Below, one piece after another: positions 11,601 to 23,600 of a stretch of 38,036 nt of DNA. Position numbers and translations under genes: made by a program. The DNA is from Phallusia fumigata (lineage: Eukaryota; Chordata; Ascidiacea; Phlebobranchia; Ascidiidae): NCBI GenBank assembly GCA_008931825.1, contig QXVZ01020928.1:1-38036 (forward strand), written 5' to 3'. Positions within the stretch are counted from its first letter, which is position 1; each line of letters opens with the position of its first letter. The notes below the pieces were generated by a model. The model did not search any database. It had not been told where the DNA came from and saw nothing but the letters and a program-made list of their open reading frames with translations.

Positions 11601-14600
11601 TTGTGAAATTCACTTTTGTTTAGAATATTTGGTCGCACCTCAACGCAGTTATACATGTGTTTTGTTTTCTATTCATTTTAGGACAATGGCAATTCGAGTG
11701 GCAAGGGCAGTGGACAAATCTGACTGAATTGATCACAGCAGACAGTAAAATATTTTCAGTCTTATCTTTTGTAATTCGGAAAATTTATCTGCCTTTTTTG
11801 TTGCAGAATCAAATATAGAAAAATCTTTCCTAAATCATGGTGTTACTCAGCAAAGAATATTTCTTTCTCCAAGTAGTCGAATCCGGTTTCAACCGGTTCA
11901 ATCTAAATTGTTCTGGAAGCGGTCACAAGCTTGGTCATCCACAAGAATCACATTATGGATTTGGGATGCTGATATGGCAAAATCTGATGAAGCGAAGCTG
12001 GAATATGAAGAACTTCTTCATCAATACAACTCCCATGGCCATGTAAAAGTTATGTACTGTACTCCAGAGGTATGCCAATCTTAAGTTTAGACTAATAGTG
12101 TTTGTTTGTTCATTTTTAATCATAATACACCAGGCTTGCAAGAGGCATAATTTCTCACATTAGTTCCATCCTTGGTGATAGAAAGGGTTTATAAAAGAGT
12201 AAATTTACCAGGGTACATGCTTTTGTTTAATTTGTTTAACAGCCATCATAACAACCACTGAGCTCAAATACATTTGCTGTTTAATATATATTTAACATAC
12301 ACTTTATTTAATATATTTTCTGACACTTACTACCACAGTTTTTCACAAGCAACAAGCTGCAGTAAGGGTATTTGTGGAAAAATATATAATATTAATAAAC
12401 TTGCATACTTTTTACACACTGCAAACTTACTGCAACACCAGTAAATACTTTTTGGGGGGGAGGTACAACAGACCGTTTTAGGTGTTTGATGCCCATCTTT
12501 CTTTCTTTCTAAACTTGTATGTCATCAAACCAGGGTCAAGATTGTGATGACATCACTGAGAGGCACAATGACCTTATTAGCCTTGATTCGGTTACCATGG
12601 TGATTGAGCGTGAGGGTTGTGACGGAGGCAAATCATCATTACAGGTCACAGATCTTTGTGGTGTTTGTGGGGGTGATGGCTCATCGTGTATTGACTGCAG
12701 TGGCAACCCATATGGAGGTGTGTAGGCTGTTGTGTTACAGGAAAGCCAAGGCAACTAAAAGTATTTTGAAAGCTTAGTAAACAATGAAATAATCAAATGT
12801 GTTGTATAACATAAATGACTTGCCATAAAATTAACAAACATCTGTTTAAAAACTATTTTCCTTGGTTATATTGTGATTTTTGATGACATTGCATGTTTTG
12901 TTCTGTGTAGGTGCAATTATCGATGAGTGTAATATATGTTCTAGGGGTTTAACCAACATTACACCAAATGCCAATGTGGATTGTGCTAGTGGTTGCTTTG
13001 GCAACAATTACATAGACGAATGTGGATTTTGCCAGAACAGGTCTAGTTTGAATGATCTTCTCTTTGTAAACCAGTTGAGGTAACTATCAAGCTTATGACT
13101 TTGTTTTATACAGGTTGAAATCTCATGTGGATATGCGTGATTGTTCTGGCAAATGTTATGGAAAAGCCAAAATTAACAAGTAAGTTTGTTAGTTTAAGTT
13201 TTTAAACATATTAATAAATCTTAAAATCAGCCGGCATATTTGGTGTAACTGTTTACAATTTATTAANAGACCTCATGATCACTGGGGACATGTTTTTGGA
13301 AGAGTTTCCGCTGACATGTATTCTAATTGCAAAGTCTAAAAACTGGCGACAGTTTTCTGCAAAGTAGGTGCTGTTTTCTTTTTGTGCCCAAGTTTGTGAA
13401 ATTGAAGTGAGGAATTTCTAGGTAATAAAATTATGCTTAAGCAACCAACTTGTTACAAACAGTATGTATTGGGGCTGTGTAAAAAGTTGAAAAGGTCAAA
13501 ATGCACAACATAGCACCAACATAAAGTTTTTGCCTATAAATGCATCACCAAGTATACATACTGAACTGTTGTACAACAATAACAAGTTTTTTTTTTATTG
13601 TTGGATATTTAGGTATGTTAATCAAACTATGATTTCATGTGAGATACCATCTGTGAACAAATCCATGCAACTTCATTTGTCAGTCCTCTATAGGCCTGAA
13701 GCTGTAAATATAAATGCCAATTACATTAAGAAGTCTACAAACTTTCTGTCCATTACATTTTAGTAAGTATAAGGTCTGTAAAAGTTAGTTTTTGTAAAAA
13801 ATGATTATTAGGATTTGTGTATCAAACTTGCTAAATGCTAAGCACTTGAAAAAAGATTGGTTGAACTTACTCTTTTGTGATTTAAAATTTCTAGTGAAAT
13901 TTGATATTTTGTGAAAAATAAGTCAATTTAAAACAAACATATTTAATTTGAAAAAATTTAGCTACTAAGTTTATGAGAGAAAAAATTTGGAAATTTTTGT
14001 GCATTTTCAACACCTGTAAAAATACTTCATACTTTTATACAGTGCTCCATTTCCCACAATCATTTCTGCCAAACTCAACTTCAAACTGGGTTTAATATCG
14101 ATCAAATTTAATCAACTGATTAAATTGCGACAGGGGAAAGGATACGATTGTGCCACTGTGTTTAAAAGCAGACCTGCAGGAGTTTTGGGTGCCAGACCAA
14201 GTTGTTTTGTGAAGAAATATGGAGTGATTGTGAAACCAGATCACAATGCGCTTATACACACAAATGCCTCAGGTAACACCAACCCATCTAACAAATAAGT
14301 TTTAAGTGTTACAATGAAATGCCTTTCTGGTATGTGGTTGTAGGAGAGAAAACAATAAGTTACAGATCCTAAGAGAAATTGATTTTTAGCGGATGTAAGT
14401 TTTCCTATTCAAACTTTTTATATTGAACAAAACTTTATCTTACATACTAAATGTCTTACTTACGATTCCTGAGTGCCTTTGCAGTGGTGGCCAAACTTAC
14501 TTTCTACTAGAGCTGCATACTATGAAACTCAAATTTTGAAGAATCGCAACACAAGAAATTAAGAATCAAAATCACATAGACATTGAAGTACTTAAACGTA

Positions 14601-17600
14601 CATCCAGATGGAGAAGTTGTAAAAAATACGCATATAATTTTCAAAAAACAGTACAGCAGCCACATACACTGATGCGAAAAGCTGTATTCGGCTTGCTGGT
14701 AAAGGTTAGACCAAGGTCTATAATCTAGACTTGGCAATGACCAAAGATTCTGGTAGCTTCAGGAACTGTAGTTTTATTGCATCTTTTTTTCATAGAGTTA
14801 CTAAGAACTGGATTCTCTCTTGCAATGAAAAGAGGTTCAGTTATTGGAAGGAGATCAGATCAATACTTTGATATATTTCCTGCAACCACATTTGAAGTGG
14901 AGCTGCCAGATATAGTGGTATAGTTGCATTCCAATTTGTTTCAACACACAAATAATATGATTAGGCTAGCTTGAGCCAGAAAACTTGTTTAAACAATTGA
15001 GAAAAAATTGTTGCTAACCATTTCTATTTTGGAAAATTTTTTAGGAGCCAGTTTCAGTTGCGATCAGAGGGCAGGCATCATTTGGTCTCTGTCAAAATGT
15101 TTACTTTGCATTTGTAACCAATGGTGTAGTGGAAAACATAACTTGGAAAGTAAGGGGTAATGATCGTGGATTCGTCACCATGTTCCAAAAACATTTGGAA
15201 AATATTATAAAAAGTGGTCGAGTGTATCTGGGAAAAGTTCCTGTAAGTATGATTTTTTTATCATGGCGATACTTACATCAGATAGCTTGCAAGAATGCTT
15301 AATTTTTTTGTTGAAGCCCCGAGACTTGGTTGTAAAAATAGCCCTCTAAATCAGTGATTCTTAATATTTTTCGTTGTCTGCATCTCTTTAAAAACACCAA
15401 CCACTTCTCAAACTACCTTCTGTAATTTTCGGAAAGTAATTTTTGTTCTCGTATTTTACTAACAAAACCATTGTGTTTCATGAGTCTTGATATACATGTA
15501 GTAAGGCATCTGGATAACTAACCCTAAAGATTCAGCATCCTAACCGGAATGGGTTTTAAACCCATGGTTGAGAACCTCTGTTCTGAAAGCTAATTTTTTT
15601 ACAAATTTTATTGAACAAAATAAAGCAGTAAGAGTAGTTCACACAGGATGTCAATATAATATTAGTTACACTGTTAATTACTTTAGTCGTTAGGTATGCA
15701 CTGCATGTACAAAGCTCTAGGTCAGAAGCAATGTATTATCATTATCATCATTATTCAGGCGAACCTGACGATGACCCAAAACTTCACCATCTCAGTGCAA
15801 GCAACAAATATACTAGGCATGAAAAGCGGATGGTTCAATTATTCGTTTCAACTTCTCTCTGATGTTGATCAACTACAAGTAGAGATACTTGGTGATGATA
15901 AACAGAGGATTAGGTCAACACAGAACCTTAAACTAAAGGTAAATCGTTGCTACAACGTTGTCCACAAATTATTGTACCTTTGACTTTTATTTTCTGTCTT
16001 AACTTTTTGTCGTAAAACGTTAGGTATTTCAATGCAATACTTGCTTAATGCCATACATCAGGGGCGTCCAAAGTACAGTCTGCGACATTTCACATGGTTT
16101 CAAATTATGTTGAACATGGCTTGCCTCAGTTTGGATTGAGCTTTTGTGTTGAAGCCACTTAATTGTAACATTATGCAAAAGTATTCCATGGAACCTTATT
16201 TATTGGCAAGAAGGAAGAGTACTGCCCCCCCCAAATCTCATAAGGTTGATAAGCCTATTGTGCAGAGGTGCATTTGTGTACTAATTTTGTGGTTAAACAC
16301 TTCGAAAAAAATGCCTATGGGGCCAATGGGTCTGTTCTTTTGTTTAAGATCATTAGGGATGTTTACAGTCAGATAACTGCCAATTCCAGAATAGTTGTTT
16401 TAAATCCAAATCTTTCAGTGATGTGCCACTGCATCCTTTTAAAAACTCTGTAAATTTTTTTCCATGTTTTCAGGCATCAGTGTTATTCAACTTTCGTCAA
16501 TGTGATGAGTCCTCTTCAAGTGAGAAAAAGGAACTGCCATCTGCCGCCAGACTGGTGTATATCTGGGAGGGAGAGGATCTCGCAACATCCCGCACCCTCA
16601 TCTTGGATGAGTTTAAAGATGAAGATGAAAATTGGAAGAGAGTTCTTTTTATCCCAAGTGGAAATCTTATTGCAGGAATTGAGTATCAATTCTTTGTTAC
16701 AGGTGTGCAGTTTTTTGGCATCCATCACTATAAGTCTTAACATTTCCATACTTCTTCACAAAATGCACTTAACATATTAAAGGGCAGTAATAAAAAATTT
16801 TTGTTGAGAAAATTTTTTGCAGATTTTTTTGTTGAGGAACTTAATTACAAAATTAAAAATATAATTTAACACAATATTATAACATTTATCAAAAAATGTT
16901 GCTGTTACAGTTATACTGTTGTCTGGTGACACAATGCTTGGACAAAGCAGTGATGATGTCACAGTCATAATTGAAAGCAGTGACCTGGTTGCCATAGTTA
17001 CTGACCAGTTTGCTGATGGATTGGTTAACGTGTCAGAACAATTGGTAAGCTAAAGTTGTACTGTGTCAATTCTCGTAAAGCTATAACATAAAACAAATTA
17101 ATTTGCCATCACTGCAACCAAATTTTATTAAAGTTCATGTAAAGGTAACATTAAATAGTATCAGCAAAAAAATGTTGTAAGGTTTTTTAAAAAAAACGTT
17201 TTTTAGTTGGTAATTCATATTGCAGCTTCTTCAATCTTGGCAGTTTTGTAAAGTTTAAGAAATTTTAATGTTTTTTTGTCTAAATGCAGGTTTTGAATGG
17301 CCTTCAATCTTACGATCCTGACAAATCAAAGACCAAAATAACATACAAATGGTCTTGCGAGGATATGAGGGGAACCCCCTGTATTGTGAAAAGCAACTTG
17401 TCACAGGATTCAGCTGATATAAGAGCGGATGCTGTTTTCCCAAACTATGAGCTTACACCAGGATACATTGTGATACCTGCAGCATTGTTTCCAACAGACA
17501 TTGAGTGAGATTGTTTTGAGTTTGAAGTTGACTTTTTTATAGTTTTCCTAATGTGGTAAATGTGGAAAGTATTTAAATTTAAACAAACAAACAAACTGTT

Positions 17601-20600
17601 TAACGATTTCTGGTTAACAGTTTTACCTGTTTTGTTTTAGTAAAGCATTATGTTTTAAAATTGTTTCTTTTTTGCAACAGTTAATTGTTTTTTTTTAAAT
17701 AAATTTAAAGCTTACATTGTGTTTTAAAAATGTCTGCAGCAGTTTAATATTGTGAGTGTAAGTCCATCTGGGTGGCTGTTACTCGGTTAAATTTTTGTTG
17801 TTTTTTAGAACCTAAATTAAAAACGAGATCGTTACTATATGTGTCCTTGATTTTTTTGTAACTGTGATTTTTGCAAACTTTAATTGGTTTTTAACTTTTT
17901 GTATTTTTTAGGTACAACTTTACACTGACAATAAGTGCTGGTGACCGTTCTGCATCAGCTTCAACCTATGTCAAAGTAAAATCACTTCAACCATCACAAC
18001 CTAGAGTTATTTTTACTTCAAAGCAGGGTCAAGTTGTCAGCATAAAAAGAATCAACCGATTCAAAGCATATGTAAAAAGGTGAATACCTGGATAAAAAAG
18101 TAAATTCTAATACAAGGAATTCGATTTTACGAAACAAAAAAATTGCATAAACTCCTTTTTTTAAAAGGGCTTAAAACTAGCTGTGTATATGCTTAAAATA
18201 TTTGTTTTGAGCAGTGATGCAGAATTTATTGGAACTGTTCACTGGGCATCACTAGAAGATGAAGAATTTAGCAAACTCGATTTGGACACAAACTTGTCTT
18301 CACCAGTCACCAGTGAAATTACTGTACCAAGGTCAGTTTTGGGGCACTTGTTTTTATCTGTTAAGGAGCATAACACTTTTTGTGGCCACATTTGTGACAA
18401 AAAAATCATTATGTGTGTGTGTGAACAAGGCTTATAATCTAAACAAGAGACAATCACAAATGCTTGTGTATTTGTTGCAAAACTTTACAGCACCTTTTTC
18501 GTACACATGTTGGTGTAGACGTAAAAGAGTTATAAAACCATTGATGAAAACTTATTTGTGGGTGGATTTGGAATTCTATGTTGTCACAGATAACTTTCTT
18601 TGTCTTTTGATACTTTTAATGTGGAGATATTTATGTAAAAATGTGCAAAGAAGGTTGTGTTATTCTATTTTAAAGTTATACTTTAAGGCTTTAACTAACA
18701 TCCCTATTACATTTAGTGCAGTCTATGCAGCTATCGTAATATAGCAATGCAATGTTTTTGACTATCTGTAGGAATTCTGCAATGTTTTTATTATGTCAAG
18801 GAAGAAGAAATCTAAAACTTTGCCCATGATAGTATTGTAAAACTTTTTAAAAAGAACATTTGTTTACAAATCAATCAATTTTGCACCACCACTGTGTGTG
18901 AAAAATAATTGAGATGCGTTTTTATCAAACATACTCAAGTTTATCACTTTACTGTGTAAATTTGTGTAGTTCATCAAGATACCCAGCGCCTCTTGTGATA
19001 AAACCTGATTCTCTTCAACCAGCATCAAAATACAAAATCCAACTGACTTTAACATCATCAAGTGATGATGTCATCTTATCTGAAGCAGCGTTTACATTTT
19101 CTACTCCCTCCTTACCACAAGGTGGCATCCTTCAAGTAAGTGCATCTGCTGTAAAGTATGTTTGCCTTGACAAAAACTCTTGTACAGAGTTAAGAAATTC
19201 TTACATTGTGATTTGTCAATTTTCTGACGGTTTTTTACTTTTTCTTGCAAACTCAAAGTTTCAACTATGCATATATTTTTGTTTTTATTGATATCTGACC
19301 AAGCTTAGACTACTTTTCTATTTACTTTCCCAAATTTTTGTATAAAACTAAAATACTGTAAAACCAAAATGTTTTTTCTGACACTAAATTGTAACATATT
19401 ACATTTGCAGGTAACACCACAGTCTGGAATAGCAATGTCAACAACATTTACTTTGCAAACAAGCGGTTGGTTTGACCCGACATCATATTCTGACGAAACC
19501 TCATTCCAGTACAAGTTTGGTTATTACAAAACATTGAAAGGGGTTCATAAATTTACCACACTGCAATCCTACACAGAACAATCTGTTGCAACTGTATTGC
19601 TGCCTCCAGGTGATGTACAAAGCATAGGCGTAGATTTTGTGGTAATTTTTTTTGTGTTAGGAGGCGGAATGATCAAATTACTTAAGTACGCTTGTTGGTT
19701 TGTAGCGTCAGTATACTATCTGTTATTGGTGCATATGGCACAAAAGACACATAAAACTTGACTTTCTCCTGCGTTGTTTGTCGAATGAAAAGAAATTTGC
19801 AGTGCTCACCTCGCGTGTTTGGTGCAAACAAGTCATTAGAAAATCCTCGTGTCGGCGCAAGTAACATATGTTTTGAAAGCAAGAATACAATAACAATTTC
19901 TAGGGTGGCAGCGTAGACTTTATAATGGCTGCCACCATAGCAATTTTCTGTGGGGTGGCCTCTACCCCAAAGAATCGATGCCTATGGTGTAACTGTAAAG
20001 TTACCTTGTGAAAACACTGTAGCTAATTTACTTTAACATACAAAACAAAACGATGTGCAAAAGAATCATATATAATATAATACAAAACAGGGGCAGGCAA
20101 ACTTTTGGCCAATGAACCAGATTTAATTTTGCAGACAGGTCATGCAAGTCTGGACAAAAACTAATCAATGTGGACTTGTACATGTGAAATAATTAAATCT
20201 GGTGTTAATTAGTCTTAACGAACTAATTTGTTTGTTTTATTTCTATCTTCGGGGGTGGAACATGCAGTTCCATTGGATAATTTTTGATTTGATTTTTAAA
20301 AGTTGGTGTCTTCAATTTGGGTCAACCCATCGGGTTCCTCTGGGTTGGAGCAACGTTTCTTGCGCAGGGAAACACAAGCGACTGAGATGAGAATAGAACC
20401 GTGTGCACAAGGCAGTCACGCTAAGCACTCGGCCATCTTGGGGCCAATATAACATCTAGTGGGTTAGAATAAAAGCAGGCCAGATTTAACTCAATGACTG
20501 TTGGTTACCCAATTGGTCATAAAAATTTGCACAGTTAAACACAAATCAAAGTACACGACAAGCTGTTAATACTTTCATAGTTTCGGTAGCTAACATTAAT

Positions 20601-23600
20601 CTGTTCCACAGGTGAGCATGAAAACACCTCCTTACATCTTGTGGTGTTCGCTAAACACAGTGATGACAAAAACCAGATGAGAAACATGGCTTTTGATGAA
20701 GTGATTGTTCACCCCCCATTGAAATATGATAACAAAGCAATAAATGACACTTTAGACGCAATTACTGAAGCAATACTGTCAGGTTTGTAAAAAAGTGTTA
20801 AACAAAGTGAATGTTTTGGGGTAAAGAGCTTAGAATTTTTGCAAGGTTGCTGGGTCTAACCAGGAAATTATCTTCAGCAACTCTGTTCAAAGCAGAAAAA
20901 ACCACTATCAAAATAAAAAAGCCAAGAATGCTTTCCCTACTTTATACAAATTTGTTACTGGATGTTTGTTTTTTACAATTTTTTTGTAATCCTGTTATAC
21001 CACAGTCAGATACTTAAAATATTTCTTCGTGGTTTCAAAAAACTAAGCTTATATATTTGGTTTTAAACTTGCATAGACAAAAACAAATTTGGCTGCTTGG
21101 CTGTGTTTGCTTTGCGAGGTTTTTCGGTTCAAAGTGGGCACTTTTTTGTTTGCTGAGTCAGTTTGGATGCTGTTTATTCTAAGAACTTTGGTAAACATTT
21201 AGGCGTATTTTGTGTTTTTGTGAAAGTTTAATGTATACCATACAGGTGATCATAGCAAAGCATCTGCTACAATTTCCACACTGACTGATGCTTTTGAAGA
21301 TAGAAATCAAAGCAAGGAAGAAATCAAAGAAGTGGTTGACGCTTTTGCACTATCTATTTTGGATATTCTACCAAGAACAAAAAGGTATAGATCTCAATTG
21401 TAGTTTTTGGAATGCCACAAGCATATTTTTTACAGTACCCTTTATTTAGTGAGGCGGATGAACTTCTTAAACAAGCAAATTCTGTTGCAAGTCGAGTGAA
21501 CTTGGTTTCATCGAGCATCAAACATTTTTCGCAAATTCCAGGAAACATCATTGATGCACAATACCAAGGTTTTAATCAGAACAAAGTAGTTGCCACTACT
21601 TAGCTGGTAGCATACTGCTGTGTATATCTAACTAACTATTGTATACCTGTGTGTTGTAAAAAGTTTTCAAAAAATGATTTATAATATAAATTTAGGCGAG
21701 AAAATTTTGCTGAGAGAGAGGAGAAACAGCGATGCAACGCTAACGGAGAGAAGTGAGATACCTCCTGAAGTGGTAAATAAATTAGCAGTTGCTTTATATG
21801 TATAATTTGGACCAAGGAGTTGCAACCTTCGGTCCATGGGCCAACCCACAAATAGAAACTATGTGGCCTGCAAACAAATTTAAAGCAGAACTTTAGTAAT
21901 AAAAGTTGCACACCCCGATTTAGACTAAACACCAATGTCTACATCAGAATACTGATCAAATTATCGCATATACTCTTTACCTGGCTATAAAATACCAACC
22001 CTATACATTTAAATCAAAATTTGCTTTGTTTCAACTATTTTTGTTTATCAAGTCAATGAATGGAATATCTTGTAAGGTGTTGAAACTGGCAAACATGTGA
22101 TTGTAATCTCTCTTTACAAGGCAATAAATATTTAGGTCTCAGAGATCCTTTCTTTGTATGATGCTGTGCTGAGCGGGGGCGACCCCGATGATCTGGATTA
22201 TCACACAGCTAGAACCAATTTTGCCAGAGATCTCAAATCCATAAAGGTTTGTATCCAGGATCTATAGGTTTATTATAGCTGTACTTCATATTTTAAATGT
22301 TTTGGTTTAAATCTACATCTAGAATCCTACTTTAATTCATGTACTTTTTAAACCAAAACTTTTTTCATTTTTTTTCGTTTCTAGCTAAATTAATCAAAAG
22401 AGATTCCCTTGTCACATTGCGTTGATATCCTGATCTGTTTTTTTATCAATTTTCTAAACAAACTATTTTGCACATTTTTTGTTTTTTTATAAAATGAATG
22501 GAAGGTCGAAACTTTGGATGTTTTCATAAAAATTTGCTGGAAAAGCATGTACATATCAAAAAATCCATTTCTTTATTATGTCTAAAATCCGAATTTTCAG
22601 TCATCACTGTGTCGAAGTGTTGCCTACATGGAACCAACTTTGAAAATCGAAACTCCAGATTCTAAAATCCTGGTGCACAAAAAGACAAAAGTTGCCAGTT
22701 TTTTTGCTGATCTCAAATTACAGGTCAGAGTTGTATTTTTTTTTGAGGTATAACATTTTGGAAGGGGCACCAGAAATTATTTCAAAAGGTTGCATTTTTT
22801 AAATCTCCAATAACTACAAGTTGTTTTGACAGGTTTATTTTTCTGAAGAAGTGACCGATGTGTTCAACTCGTGGCCATGCCTGGAAAGCAACCAGGTAAA
22901 TTTATTTTTGCTGCGCAATCTGTATCTAAATGGTTCGTTTACTTATTTAGGCCTTGTTTTTGTTTGTCTTCAGCGAAAACAAAAAATGCATTTACATTGA
23001 TTGAAATTTGTTTTTTTCTCAAAATACATTCCAAAAAAATCGCCCCCGAAAAAGTCCAGTTCGTGAGACCATTTCCATTTCAGTCACAATCAATAGTTTC
23101 ACGTACAATCTTTCCTTTCAGTGCAAAGGAGCTTGCATAGCGGTTGGGGGATTTACACACAACATCAAAACTTGGTACAACACAGAAGAAATACACCGAG
23201 TGTCTGATATTATTTCGGTAGGTTGGAAAATGTAACGATAAGTGTTTTGTTTGACTTAAAATGTCAGTGACATAATTAACAGGCAATAAAAGGGCTCCCG
23301 GTTATGTGACGTCACACATATATGACGTAACAATAGAATAGTCGCCACGTTACTTCAGGGCAAAATCATTTCATAACTTTCGCTTACTTACTCGATCCTG
23401 AATAAACCTGAGGCCAGTGTTTCTTAAACTTCGATGCAATGCCTTCGGAAAAGTTGGTTGTACTTTTGAGTTTCCAGCGATAAGAATTTAATACAGACGC
23501 TTGTTATTGTTACAAAAACAGTTTACTTACGAAATCGCAATATTGTGCGACGCCCTTGGAAATTATAACAACGCACAGTTTGAAAACCAAGTTCCTAAGC

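Larger units (their letters stand above)
15045..22723 (+). other. Exons 22-36: REJ module
   Basis: Residues 1384-2165. It opens with ASFGLCQNVYFAFVTNG ... ITWKVRG, the usual start of REJ regions (SxxxGxCxxL ... WxV), and continues with VLNGLQSYDPDKSKTKITYK WSC, TPSLPQGGILQVTPQSG and SGWFDP, which match the PKD1-family REJ pattern (Y.W.C, PxGGxLxVxPxxG, W.D). The last part (DALTDAF-type helices, SKASATISTLTDAFEDRN to DLKSIK) is alpha-helical, as in the part of GAIN that follows REJ. All introns fall on matching phases. Confidence 0.8.

Noticed and set aside
16058-16140. hAT-like start CAGGGGCGTCCAAAG in intron 23
   Set aside because: No matching inverted right end or target duplication was found, so at best a fragment.
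18259-18744. 161-codon plus-strand open frame
   Set aside because: It overlaps exon 28 in another frame and then runs through intron; composition is intron-like.
20380-20445. tRNA-like sequence with A and B boxes on the minus strand
   Set aside because: It cannot fold into a full cloverleaf by eye, the B box is degenerate, and it is joined to a repeat body found elsewhere; it is the head of a SINE, not a tRNA gene.
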